Shown piece after piece: positions 23,251-34,454 of a DNA stretch of 64,000 nt (positions within the stretch are counted from its first letter, which is position 1; each line of letters starts with the position of its first letter). The translations under genes and the position numbers were made by a program. Under the pieces are notes generated by a model that did not search any database, was not told the origin of the DNA, and saw only the letters and a list, made by a program, of their open reading frames with translations. Origin of the DNA: Triatoma infestans (Eukaryota; Arthropoda; Insecta; Hemiptera; Reduviidae); NCBI GenBank assembly GCA_011037195.1, contig JAAEAF010001141.1, positions 62,001 to 126,000 on the forward strand. Reading direction: 5' to 3'.

Positions 23251-23965
23251 AAAAAGTCGATCCATCATTATAGATTCTTGTTTAAAAATCGTACCAACAT
23301 TTGTTGAAGAATTCCTTTATTAAAAATCAATTAGAAAGATTTTTTTCAATGTTTATTATGAATAGGATTGCACGTAAGTTTGTTGTTAACTTAAGTTTAG
23401 CGTTTTACCATAATAATAAAGAAAATCTTTGTAATTTAGGTAATTAATTTTCCTATAGAATAGTGGAGGTTTTCTGTTTCTCCATTTGTATAATACAAAA
23501 TGAGATTCTGAAAATGTATGGCAAGAACAATAGAAAAAGGAAGTAAGAGGTAGAAGATAAGAGATGTAATTAAAGGTTATCCGTTTGATAGTTGAAATTG
23601 CAAAGGAAACTGGAATGCCTTGTAACAATTGACAAGCCAATATAAAGTGATTTTGATTTTAGCTGAGGCTTTAGTGTTAGACGCCAATTAAACGCTATAT
23701 TACTTTCAACATTCAGTTAATAACACTCCAGTTGTAAAAGGTGACGTACATGTGGTGTTTATCAGTTAATAAATTAGTGACAAAAGGATTCAATTATTTT
23801 ACTTAGTTTTTGACATAAATCTCTGTGTGAATCCTCATCTGGTAGATATAAGTAGGGATTTAAGATGTTCGCTACTTTTCCTTTAAATTCAGCTGATTTT
23901 CGCAGTTATGCAACTTCATTTTTTAGAACTTTTTCTTCCGCTTAGAACTTAGAAAAAATCGTACA
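23251..23965. other. Intergenic stretch, no gene seen
   Basis: The minus-strand ORF at 23386-23640 has no recognised domain. AT-rich. Confidence 0.3.
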
Positions 23966-23974
23966 ATTTGTTCG

Positions 23975-24712
23975 CTTTTTTTTACTTTCTCTTACTCCTA
24001 GTAAGAGGAAGTATTGTAATCGTGTCAAATTTTCGATATCCAGTTTTCACCGGAAATATCCGTTTTGAGGTCCCCTGAGTCCAAAAAAGTGGTTTTTAGC
24101 AAATGGTGTGTGTTGTGTGTGTTGTGTGTGTGTGTATGTGTCTGTGTGTATGTATGTATGTGAACAGCATAGCTCAAAAACGAAAAACCGTAGAAAGTTA
24201 AAACTTGATATTCCATTTAGGCATCACCGTGGGATCTGACACTACGTTATCTGTCAAAATTCCTCAACCGGAAGTACCACTTTACTAGTTACATTTTTTA
24301 CTTTTTTGCGGTTTTCTCAAAAATGGCTCCGACGATTTTCTTTAAACTCCAAACATCAACCACACCTACAAAGAGCTACAACTTTTATTTGAAACATTTC
24401 TCCGGGAAAATGCACTGAAGGGCACTTTTGGGGGAGGGGTGGGGTTAGATTTTCATCTAAAGTGCTATCCTAGTTGATTATACAATTCTATCATCCAAAC
24501 ATAATTAGTTAGAAATAAATGGATGGCTGAAATTCCAAGTTTCAAGAAAATTAGTAAACCGGAAGTGCGCTTTTACTGAACAGTTTTTTCAGTTTCGACG
24601 AATTTCATTAAATTTGGTACACAAACTATAAAATTTGTCAATTATCATTTTGAGAACTGGAGTAAGAGCAAGTTGTGTGAGTGTTTCACACCAGATTTTT
24701 TTTTTTTTTTTT
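23975..24712 (-). repeat. Family A, complete short copy
   Basis: In plus reading it begins ACTTTCTCTTACTCCTAGTA with AGAGGAAGTATTG (terminal hairpin). It then runs through TTTTCACCGGAAATATCCG, a (TG)n tract at 24105-24150, GCATCACCGTGGGATCTGAC, AAAATGGCTCCGACGATTTT, and GTACACAAACTATAAAATTTG, ending AGTGTTTCACACCAGATTT. So both family ends are present in about 735 bp. No ORF of note. Confidence 0.8.
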
Positions 24713-25487
24713 GGTGAAAGTATTGAAACAGCGTCTAAGTAAAATCTTTAAATAAAATCACCAATATCAATGTAAACAATATTTATGTTTGGCCGTTGTT
24801 AATTAAACAAGCTAAAAAAAATTAGTTGGCTGAGGCCAAAGAAGAAACTTTTTATTTTTTAAAAAGTTTATTCGACGTTTCGGACAACTTTTCCTGTCCT
24901 ACCTCAGAAACACAAAACAAAAAATATGGACAGAAAAAATTGACAGTACAGCCCTCACAAAACATGCACTCACCTTTGCCCACTACTTTGATGATTTCCG
25001 AAATGCTTCTGCCCTAACTAGGGATTGTATACTGGTTTATCGATTTACTGGTAAAACGATAAATCAACGAAAAAACGTTCAGTAAGTTTACCGGTAATTC
25101 GATAAATGAAAAATCCATAATAGAAAATTTTATGTAGAAAATATTAAGTTAATAGATATTTAAAAGGGCTAAAGGGGACATTGAAAATAAAATAAAAAAA
25201 CAGGTAAATGTAAGCAACAATATAGACCTAATTATTAATTTTATGTGAGATATTTTTTGTTTAATTTTAATTTAAACTTTCTTAGGTTTTTGAGAGCCGC
25301 TATAAATCGTACAGAAAGAGCTAACTTACAGTTAGCATAATATGTGATTTGTGCTCTTGCAGTGTTTTGAGATTTTTAAAGGATTAAAATCTTTACAATC
25401 AACGTTTTTCTTACAGAGTAAGTAAATATCTCCTTTTTTGAATAATTATTACTTGTTGAATTTACTTGCTGTTTTATGATTTTACTT

Positions 25488-26048
25488 ATACTGGTTAATT
25501 TTAATTAATTTGAACCATTTACACAGCCAATAGTATTTATTTCATTTATTGATATACCAACGTTTCGTGCACTTAACGTGCCATTATCAAGGAGTACATT
25601 TCTCTTACATTGCTTGTACTACACCATGCTACGATCGAGTCCACCACGAGAGCCGATCGTAGCATGGTGTAGTACTATTCTCAGCCATGGTAAACTCCAA
25701 TCATTATTAATACAGACATAACTATATTTTCCATAAAGTAACCACGTGGTGCTCTCATATACTGAGGCTAACATACAACCGACATCATATTTAAATAAAT
25801 AATTCAATACTGACAAGACTCTTTGAGTTACATTCTCAGCATAAAATAAGGATTATGGATAAAAATACAAAAATAATTTTAATCATGGACAAAGCCTCTC
25901 GACTAATGCAATAATCTACAAGAATGTAAGAGAAATGTACTCCTTGATAATGGCACGTTAAGTGCACGAAACGTTGGTATATCAATAAATGAAATAAATA
26001 CTATTGGCTGTGTAAATGGTTCAAATTAATTAAAATTAACCAGTATAA
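25488..26048. repeat. Foldback with Penelope-type motif, inside the hAT-like element
   Basis: Arms of about 140 bp: left ATACTGGTTAATTTTAATTA onward, right ending TTAATTAAAATTAACCAGTA. Each arm carries CTTGATAATGGCACGTTAAG with CACGAAACGTTGG (minus at left, plus at right). The centre is unique sequence with a strong hairpin at 25616-25675. Confidence 0.8.
25616..25675. repeat. Perfect 22-bp stem hairpin
   Basis: GTACTACACCATGCTACGAT plus CG, a 16-base loop, then the exact complement ending GTAGCATGGTGTAGTAC. It is perfect over 22 bp, so it is recent or maintained. Confidence 0.9.
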
Positions 26049-27020
26049 TTATATATAATAATATGTAAATATTTCACGTATTTTTTAAATTAATAGCAAT
26101 TTTGATTACACCACATTATGACAGGACATTAGTGCAATATTATTGTAAAATAACATTAAAATTTGAGCCTTAAATAAATTGTTTGCTTCTAAAAACTTTT
26201 AAAATAATTAAATACAAATACTTATTACAAGATTCTAATATTATACCTTTAGATTGTGCATAATATGTATTATTCTAACAAATTATTTATGTATTATTAC
26301 AAAAAAAAAACATACAAAATATGTATTATTCTAAAAAAAAAATTTATCGGTAATTTACCGGTAAACCGGTATTTTAATTTTCATTTACCGAATTACCGGT
26401 AAATGAAAAAGTCGGTAAATTTACAATCCCTAGTCCTTCCTAAACCACCCATTCCAACCACCTGAAGCGACTTATTTCTGAATCCATCCACATTAACCTC
26501 AACTCTATCTACTACAAACAAAAAAGACAAGGACATCATTACCTCTTCTTACAACAATATTTTCCGCTTCCTCAAAAAAAGAAGAAACCCACCCCCCCAC
26601 CTAACAGTACACACCAACTACTCTTTCTGTACTTTCCACTCATTTTCTAGTTTATTCATTTTCACTTATTTCTCTTATAATTATTAATTGAGTTGTTTTT
26701 CATTTCTACCACTCTTCATATTTCCCAACTTGAAAAATTCCCCCTCTATGTTTTCCTTGCAAGCATACCTTACTCTACAACCAAACAATAACCTCCTCAA
26801 ACATTTAACTCTCCATTCTTCCTTAACAGGTATCATATCTTTCTAATAATGTTTAATTGTTATATATGTTAATTTTATCATAAAATTTTCTTTATATCCA
26901 TATTTTTTGTTTTGTAGTTCCTGAGAAAGGACACCAAAAGTGTCCGAAACGTCGAATAAACTTTTTAAAAAATACAAAGTTTCTTCTTTGGCCCCCAGCC
27001 AACTAATTTTTTTTAGCTTG

Positions 27021-27263
27021 TTTAAATCACCAGTAATTATTGTGAAATGTGAAGGCTTAATATAAATTAACTGCATCAAGCCTATGTTTAGGTAAAAAGA
27101 TCAAAACTATTTCTCTGTTTAAAATTAAATTAAAATCATTTTTATCAAAAACTTACTTTTGTTAATTCATACAACTGATTTTACTTCCCGAAATTGGTAA
27201 CAAGAGAACACAATCTAGAGTGTCCTAACAGTAGAATATTCAACATCCCTACTACATTCTGAG

Positions 27264-27298
<35 letters not shown>

Positions 27299-27694
27299 AA
27301 ACGCATGTGTTGGCCTACTAAACTGGTTCAACAACAAATCCCAACAACTTCGTTGAATCACATAAATTTTTTAGTCCCCCCTAGTTGACATTCGGTTGTA
27401 CTTCAACATAAAGAAATGACCTTTACATTTATTGGTTCTGCCTCCCTTATAATAAACAAGGTTATTTGGGTAAAACAAATTATGCAATTATTATTTAATA
27501 TTATATTTTTTATATAAACATTGTTGATATGAGTAATTATTCAAACAATTATTTATTTGTTGTTGTTGATGTTGTTTATTTATTTCGTCGTGTTAACGCT
27601 GATATCTCAATGCTCTAGCGTCTACACAAAAATGAATCATTTTGTAGGTAATATCAATTATATAACTTTTTATAAGTAATTTTAATTATATAAT
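27021..27694. other. Intergenic stretch with (AT)n
   Basis: An (AT)n microsatellite lies at about 27268-27296. No gene. Confidence 0.4.
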
Positions 27695-28350
27695 TTTAGG
27701 GCCATTCGATTATCTTGGTTTTCAGGTCCAACAAATCAGGTTGTACATTAAACAAAGATGGCTAAAGATTTTCCTCTCCAGAAGTCAGGGAGTCAATATA
27801 GCAGAAAATATACACTAGCGGCTACTCCGATTCCTGACAGGAGCTGCAGTGGCATCGCAAACTAAGTTAAGACGACTGTGAACTATGAAGATTATTCATC
27901 AATCATCATTTTAATGGTACCGTATTCTGTCCCAATATCTTAAATAAATAAAAAAACTTCGTGAAATAGGATCCGAAGAGAGGGATCCAAAGCAGAGAGA
28001 GAGAGACAGGATCACTCTCTAGTTTAGGCCAGACTAGAGTGGGAGAAACTGTTTAAATACAGCTGCGTCAGCTATAGGAGGGAAGTCTACCGACAGTATT
28101 GCAGCAGAGTTCATACAGCAGTCACAACGCGTCATCAACCTTTCTCTTTACCTCTCACTACCATTATATAAATATATTTTAGAGTAAAGTCCAGGCACTT
28201 TGTGCTACTTTTCTATTATACAATGTTCAGCTTTACTTCTAGTTTATTTATCTATCTAAGGCGACTGCTCTCTTTTTCAAACCTATTATACTTCGCCTCG
28301 CCTCTTTGCCAAGGCAATCTAATTCAGCGGGTCTGTGAAATGTTCGTCAT
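27695..28350 (+). repeat. Tandem duplication unit 1 (contains LTR-like repeat copy 2)
   Basis: 27700-27955 (TTATCTTGGTTTTCAGGTCC, AGCGGCTACTCCGATTCCTG, GACGACTGTGAACTATGAAG) and 28170-28350 (AAAGTCCAGGCACTTTGTGC, CCTCTTTGCCAAGGCAATCT) recur in the same order at 28445-28890. Between them 27961-28170 matches the repeat at 22565-22960 and is absent from unit 2. The ORF at 28202 lies in this repeat and is not supported as a gene. Confidence 0.7.
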
Positions 28351-28444
28351 CCACATTTTAACAGATGATCTAATTAAGCTTCTAGAGAAACCATAAAAAA
28401 AAATCTAAGGGTAGCAACAGCCCTTAAAAAATCCATAAAAATCT

Positions 28445-28890
28445 TGGTTTTCGATTATCTTGGTTTTCGATTATCTTGGTTTTCAGGTCCAGCAAATCAG
28501 GCTGTGCATTAAACAAAGATTGCTAATGACTTTCCTCTCAATATAGCAGAAAATTGCACTAGCGGCTACTCCGATTCCTGACAGGAGCTGCAGTGGCATC
28601 GCAAACTAAGTTCAATTAAGACGACTGTGAACTATGAAGATTATTCATCAATCATCATTTTAATCGTTCCATATTCTGTCCCAATATCTTTAATAAATCG
28701 TTATATGTTCTGTTAGTATAAAGGCCAGGGCAGTTTGTACTACATTTCTATTATACAGTGTTCAGCTTTACTTCTAGTTTATTTATCTATCTAAGGCAAC
28801 TGCTCGATTTCTCAAACCTATTATACTTCACCTCGCCTCTTTGCCAAGGCAATCTAATTCAGCGGGTCTGTGAAATGTTCGTCATCTTAA
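28445..28890 (+). repeat. Tandem duplication unit 2 (shorter)
   Basis: Starts GATTATCTTGGTTTTCAGGT and ends GGTCTGTGAAATGTTCGTCAT as unit 1 does, but lacks the LTR-like internal segment. The first motif (GATTATCTTGGTTTTC) is itself doubled at 28440-28480. Confidence 0.7.
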
Positions 28891-28954
28891 TTGAAAATTT
28901 AAATAAATGCTATATTATATTAATTTTTAACTAGTTTAAGGCTTGTGTGTATTA

Positions 28955-29145
28955 CATTTAGGTATCACCATACGATCTGACGGTACGTTATCTGTCAAAA
29001 TTCCTCAACCGAAAGTACCACATTACTAGTTGTTTTTTTTTTTTATTTTTTTGCATTTCTCTCAAAAATGGCTCCAACGATTTTCTTTAAACTTCGTATA
29101 TCAACTACACATACAACGAGCTACAACTTTTATTGGAAATGTTTA
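28955..29145 (-). repeat. Family A fragment
   Basis: TTTAGGTATCACCATACGAT, AATTCCTCAACCGAAAGTAC and ACACATACAACGAGCTACAAC follow the family A order in minus orientation. Truncated at both ends. Confidence 0.65.
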
Positions 29146-30104
29146 AAGCCGATAAAACGGCCAGCAAACAATTTAAGCGTCACCTTATCTGCAACCTCAT
29201 TTCATCAAATATCCAGCAGCTCAGTCACTCAAACTAGATAGTCAAAATGTCCCGACTATCTAGTACTATCAAAACACACAACCCTAGACATAAGTTGATG
29301 TGATATCTTCCAGTGTTAGCTAACTTTCAGAGGAAAAACAGACAGACATTCAGATTCAAATTTCAACCAGCATTTCTTTCTAAAATAACTATGACATATA
29401 TTCCTAGTCTGATCAAGATGCTAATTTTCGGGACAGCCTGTAAATATCAGAGGCCAATATCTTTCATAGGTCACCAGTAAACCAGACAGAATAGTCCTCT
29501 AGTGTCGGATACTTCTCCAAACTAGAACTATTTTTTTTAAATAGAAATAACAGAAATCGTTAAAGTATTTGCAGATATCCGAAGGCATGCTAGAATAAGA
29601 ATAAGATCAGGCCACGGTTTATTTACCAACCTTACAAATAGGTAGTACCATAATATTAACTTATTAAATTCTAACTAAATAAATTTAAGTTTTAACTAGT
29701 TTAAGCCTAAAATTTCTTTTTAGATGGGCCAGATACAATACATATAGCGATAAGCGCAGTGACACATACTAAAAAAAGCAAAAAAAAAAAAAAATTCAGG
29801 TTGTTAAGATAAAGTAAAGCGTCTACATTTGGAATGTTTACATGATGTAATTGTATGTATTATTGATAAGCAAAGTGTTAAATAAATGTAGATTTGTCCG
29901 TATATATATTATGCTTGTAATCATAAATAAAAATATATCAAATTGTTGTATACAGAGGACACATAATTCAAATCATATTGTTATTTGCTTGAGATGTACT
30001 CATCTAATTGCTTTTTTTTTTGTTTCTGTTAATTGAAATATATTAAAATTTTAATTAAAAAATTATTAATATAATATACATATGTTATAAATATATAATA
30101 TACT
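29146..30104. other. Intergenic stretch, no gene seen
   Basis: Unassigned. The plus ORF at 29851 is AT-driven. Confidence 0.3.
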
Positions 30105-30107
30105 TCA

Positions 30108-30225
30108 AAAAAAAAAAAATCGGACGTGATATACTCCTCACACGACTTACTCCAATTGTTTTTCCTTTTTTTGTAGGTCGCAGTTGAATGAGGCTCGCCT
30201 TTCCCGCTCGAATCTACTCCAATTT
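30108..30225 (+). repeat. Family A 5' end joined to a LINE L1 3' scrap
   Basis: 30112-30155 is a family A 5' end (AAATCGGACGTGATATACTC, CACACGACTTACTCC). 30173-30225 (TGTAGGTCGCAGTTGAATGA, GGCTCGCC) matches the 3' UTR of the LINE at 15359-16587. Confidence 0.6.
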
Positions 30226-30334
30226 TACCAAAATTTTCACTGACAAATTTTTTTTAAACCTGGAATTTTTTACTGAACGCATAGTTGCCTTAATTATATA
30301 GCTGATGGAGATCGTAAGACAGTACTAATTCAAT

Positions 30335-31130
30335 TTTTTTTTTTTTTTTTTTTTTTTACTTTCTCTTACTCCTAGTAACAGGAAGTATTGCGATCGTGTC
30401 AAATTTTCGATATCGAGTTTTCATCGGAAATATCCGGTTTGAGGTCCACTGAGTCCAAAAAAGTGGTTTTTAGCAAATGGTCTCGTGTGTGTGTGTGAAC
30501 AGCGTAGCTCAAAAATGAAAAACCGTAGAAAGTTGAAACTTGATATTACGTTTACGTATCACCATACGATATGACGGTGCGTTATCTGTCAAAATTCCTC
30601 AACCGAAAGTACAACATTACCATTTTTTTATTTTTTTACGTTTTTGCGATTTTCTCAAAAATGCCTCCGACGATTTTCTTTAAATTTCGTATATCAACTA
30701 CACATACAAAGAGCTACAACTTTTATTTGAAATGTTTCTCTGGGAAAATTCATTTAATAGGCAGTTATGGGGGAGGGATGGAGTTAGGTTTTCCTCTAAA
30801 GTGTTATTTCAGTTTATTAGACCATTCTGTCATCTAAATAATGTTAATTAAAATTGAATATGTTGTTGAAATTCCTAAGTTTAAAAAAATCGGATAACCG
30901 GGAAGTACGTTTACATTACCACCTTTACTAAATGATTTTTTTCACTTTTTCGCGATTTTCTCAGAAATGGCTCCAATGATTTTCTTGAAACTACATATAT
31001 AAACTAAACATACAATGATGAGGAGGGCAGGGGATATGTTTTTCTCTAAAATGCTATCATAGTTGATTATACAATTATATCATCCAAACAAAATTAACCA
31101 GAAATAAATAATGGCCAAAATTACGAGCGC
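30335..31130 (-). repeat. Family A copy
   Basis: In plus reading it begins ACTTTCTCTTACTCCTAGTA then ACAGGAAGTATTGCGATCGT (terminal hairpin with one mismatch), and runs through the internal blocks. It ends near 31130 with AATAATGGCCAAAATTACGAG, lacking the 5' end. The overlapping 88-codon ORF at 30571 is incidental. Confidence 0.75.
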
Positions 31131-32257
31131 TACGGGAGAACAGTTTTATAACAGTTATTGACATCAGTCAGCAAACATCAGTCTATGTAATTTCTAATAT
31201 TCAGCCAGTCTGTCCCTCTCTAAACAATTCTCTCGCTACCCTATTCTCTCTAATTTGGTTCTCTTGAGGACGGACTCATGAATCAGGAAGGACTTCCTGA
31301 AAACTATACAATGAACATTGATTGTATTTCTTAATTTACACACACTATTTTTGTTTAATCATTTATTTGCTAGAACCTAGCAAGATTGATTTTTTGGATA
31401 TTATTTGATTGTAAAAAAAAAAAAAAAAAAAAGAAAGAAAAATTGTCATGATTTTAAGAATGTTAATTTTTTCTAGAACAGTTTAAATAATATGTCAATA
31501 ATTATTTCACTAAAATCAGTGGCTAAGGTTATATTTTTGTTAATCTCCACAGACTGCAAGTGGTTTTTAATTTCTAGAGATTAAAATAATGACAGTGTTG
31601 CCATCTTTGGATTGAATAAATTTTAAGATTTGGAACTTGCTAAAATAAATTAATACTACATATTAAAGTAGAAATTCAATTCAAATAAATGTGTGATTTA
31701 ACACTTTAATATCAATTTAACGATAAATTAAATATCAGGAAAAAATATTCTATAATTTGTTGGTTTTTAGGATAAAACATTGTTTTTCAATTTTTAGAAT
31801 GTTTGTGAGTAGTAGTTTAGTGGTTTGTGAGTAATTGAACATGTTATTTTATAGCCTTATTAACGTAAGAATAATTTATTATTTACATTGAATTTTTTAA
31901 AAATTATTTATACTCTACATTTTCAAGAGTTTATATATATTGTTTAATACAACATCTGATGTACTCATTAAAGTCGGTTTTTTGTTCGTTTTATGTGCAT
32001 AGCTTTTTTTTTTTTTAATTTTTTGTTTTTTGTTTTGGTTCTTCAACAATTTTTTTTTTTCGTTTTTTGTAAATTTTTTTTTTATTTGATAATTTTCTAT
32101 TGTTCCAGTTGCAGTCTTTTTTTGTTTTGCTTGTCTTAAATTTTGAAATATAATATATTTATTATATAATTTTTATGCCACTTGGTAACTTCCAGGTTAC
32201 TGCGTTGTTTTTTTTTTTTTAACTTTTAAGATTTAGCTATTGTTTTTATTTTATATA
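31131..32257. other. AT-rich intergenic stretch
   Basis: Many T-runs (31995-32220). No gene or recognisable repeat. Confidence 0.3.
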
Positions 32258-32261
32258 ATAC

Positions 32262-32655
32262 TGTAACGCAGCTAGTGGTGCCATCTAGGAGAGAAGACAG
32301 GTACCTAAGGTTCTCTTAGTGGCCGTAGGAAGCGCTGGCGGCGCTCTAATTTTGACTGGAATAGTCGAGAGAAATCTGGAATGTTCTCTACTGGTATAAA
32401 TAGAGGGACCACAGAGAGTTGAGAGAGTTCCCAGTTACAAATGAAGTCACAAGTTTGTGAAAAGTGTACAAACAGTGAAGAAAGTGAACTTTTGTGGTTT
32501 AAACTTTGAAATAATTATTATTAAGCGTTGTATTTAGTAATTTATTGTGTATAGCAATAAATTGGTGTTTTCTTTATTGAAGTTTAGAGTATTTTATCTA
32601 TACGAACCCACTTGAAACTAGTTGCAGTAGCTAGTTTAGAAAGGAAAACGTTACA
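32262..32655 (+). repeat. Solo LTR (394 bp) with 4-bp target duplication
   Basis: Starts TGTAACGCAGCTAG and ends AAAACGTTACA, so the termini are inverted TGTAACG/CGTTACA. ATAC flanks both sides (32258-32261, 32656-32659). It has a TATAAATA box at 32395-32402, giving a U3-R-U5 layout, and an AATAAA at about 32557. No internal coding region adjoins, so it is a solo LTR left by recombination. A related copy lies at 35537-35928 on the other strand. Confidence 0.85.
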
Positions 32656-32796
32656 ATACCTTTTGCAAAAGTATTTGATATGCAATTGGTTTTTGAGTTA
32701 GAACCATGTTCATTTGGTGCATTTGTTATGGTGATTCAACTCCACTTTTTCTGCATTCGATTAAATTGATGCTTAACTGATATGAATATAAAAAAA

Positions 32797-33835
32797 AAAA
32801 AAATCTGATGTGAAACACTCACACAACTTTCTTTTATTCCAGTTTTCAAAATTGTACTTTTATAATTGTAAAATTGTATTTTATAGTTAGATTAGATTAG
32901 ATTTTTGTAGGGGATTATTGCACTGCGACCTGAAAGATCTACTGTCCCCCTCCCGAAGCTTACTCAGTGCACTGCCAGCCTCCAAGCAGTATTCTCTAGC
33001 TACAGACAACACTGCCCACCACCGAACAGTGAGTTGGAGAGGCTACTAAGAAGAGAAAATCTAAGTGCAGCATGCTGGATTAGTATCTATCTCCGCGTTA
33101 TCGAGTCCAGCGCGCTATCACTGAGTTAATCCATTCCTTCTTCCTTGCTCAGGCCAATTAACTAGGGACGAAGACCCTAGTTTTTATACTATGTTTGTCC
33201 TTGTCTGAAAAGGAGAGAGTGTATATCTGTTCAAGAGTTATTGTGTACTGTTCTGACGAAGTGCATGGAGTACTCCCCAGGTACGAGGTTGCTACTCCCC
33301 AAGTAACTGCATGCAACAAGATACCTTTTGCAGACAATTTTATAGTTAGTATACCAAATATAATGAAATTTGTCGATGTTTTTATGGAGAAAATCGCGAA
33401 AACTGAAAAAAAAACTATTGAGTTAAAACGCACTTCCGGGTTACTAATTTTCTTGAAACTCGGAATTTTGGCAATTAATTTATATCTAATAAATTATATA
33501 ATATAATCAATTAAGATAGCACTTTACAAGCAAACATAATCCTTCCCCTGCTTCAAAAGCCCCCTTAAATGAGTTTACCTGAAGAAATGTTAAAAAAAAA
33601 GAAAAAAAGATGTAGCTCCTTAGATGTGGAATTCACATACTTAGTTTAAAAAATTATCGTTCGAGCCATTTTAGAAAAGTAACAGAAAACTAAAAACTGT
33701 TCAGTAAAAATATACTTTCGATCATCTGATTTTCTTCAAACTTGGAATTTCAACAACATATTTAATTATAATTAATATTATTTAGATGATAGAATTGTGT
33801 AATAAGCTGAAACTTTCGAGGAAAATCTCCACGCA
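32797..33835 (+). repeat. Family A 5' half, interrupted by a SINE
   Basis: The 5' end is AATCTGATGTGAAACACTCA with CACAACTTTCTTTTATTCC. The copy is cut at 32890 by a SINE and resumes at 33350 (TATACCAAATATAATG). It continues to about 33830 and then passes into repeat V rather than the usual 3' half. Confidence 0.75.
32891..33337 (-). repeat. Composite SINE insertion (S1 head and body) with 12-bp target duplication
   Basis: Flanked by TTTTATAGTTAG at 32879-32890 and 33338-33349. On the minus strand about 190 bp of non-S1 sequence (33150-33337) comes first. The S1 tRNA-like head follows (GGATTAACTCAGTGATAGCG, GCGCTGGACTC), then the S1 body and an (ATCTA)n-like tail at 32891-32905. The target duplication encloses the whole 447 bp, so the extra 5' part moved together with the SINE. 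Confidence 0.75.
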
Positions 33836-34045
33836 CCAGCTAACCATAGTCCTGTTTGCAACACTCTATTATTTCATCTCCAAATCTCAGTAATTTTAAT
33901 TTATAATGATGTTAATCAAATTCAAGAATCTTATCTTCGACATTTTTTTTTTTTTTTTTTTGAAGAGGATATTGTTTACTTTCTCTAACTTTTATTTTTG
34001 AATCCTCTGCGTTATTTCATTTTATTATGCTGATGTAGGATTCTC
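33836..34045 (+). repeat. Repeat V, copy 1 (possible internal module of long family A)
   Basis: GTCCTGTTTGCAACACTCTA, AAGAATCTTATCTTCGACAT, GATATTGTTTACTTTCTCT and TTTATTATGCTGATGTAGGA match the reverse complement of 39435-39655. It directly follows the family A 5' half in the same orientation. Confidence 0.65.
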
Positions 34046-34454
34046 AAATGAATTTCACTGGAAGGGATTCTATTGTAAATGTAAACAAAATACTTCAAAA
34101 GTAAGGCTGAACGCATTTTCAATCAAATTAAAACTTTTTTTTAAATCCATACTTTCAATCAAATTAAACCTTTTATTAAATCTTTTTTTTTTTTAATTAA
34201 ATAAAGGATCTCACCAGGATTACCAAAGTAATGAATTTTTGGTCATTGAAGAGCACTAGCTCTACATATCTGAAGTTTCTTTTTGTTTTTTTAGAAAAAT
34301 GAGTACAAATAGGGGATATAAAATGATTAAGAAGGTTTCAGTGTTCAGCACGATTGATCAAATTATTCAATGTATAGTAGTAATAGTTTTTTTGTTTTAA
34401 ATTTAATTTGAAAGAAAGGTTTTAAATTGTTTAATATAGGACAATAAAAGGAAC
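34046..34454. other. AT-rich spacer
   Basis: No gene. A short near-duplication (TCAATCAAATTAAA at about 34119 and 34152). Confidence 0.3.

Larger units (their letters stand above)
25019..26432. mobile_element. hAT-like non-autonomous element
   Basis: Ends are inverted: TAGGGATTGTA at the left and TACAATCCCTA at the right. They are followed inward by a repeated palindromic ACCGGTAA/TTACCGGT theme (25080-25110 and 26340-26425). The flanking octamers GCCCTAAC and GTCCTTCC agree at 5 of 8 positions, compatible with a decayed 8-bp hAT duplication. No transposase is visible. It interrupts the Penelope coding remnant and contains the foldback at 25488-26048. Confidence 0.55.
24810..27020 (+). mobile_element. 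Penelope-like element remnant, split by a hAT-like insert
   Basis: Outer arms (24815-24935 and 26885-27015) are inverted copies. Each carries the pseudo-LTR motif CCTGAGAAAGG, a stem, and GTCCGAAACGTCGAATAAAC (or its complement). Between them, plus-strand frames give pieces of the C-terminal endonuclease of Penelope elements: STALTKHALTFAHYFDDF at 24945-25000, then LKRLISESIHINLNSIYY at about 26463-26516. Family knowledge: these elements end in a GIY-YIG endonuclease with a KH...H.FDF...RLI.E...I pattern. The catalytic GIY-YIG core and the reverse transcriptase are absent. The insert at 25019-26432 separates the two coding pieces. Confidence 0.65.

Noticed and set aside
24826..25017. Plus-strand ORF of 63 codons
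   Set aside because: The frame mixes the Penelope-type arm with the wrong frame of the endonuclease remnant. The recognisable residues lie in another frame.
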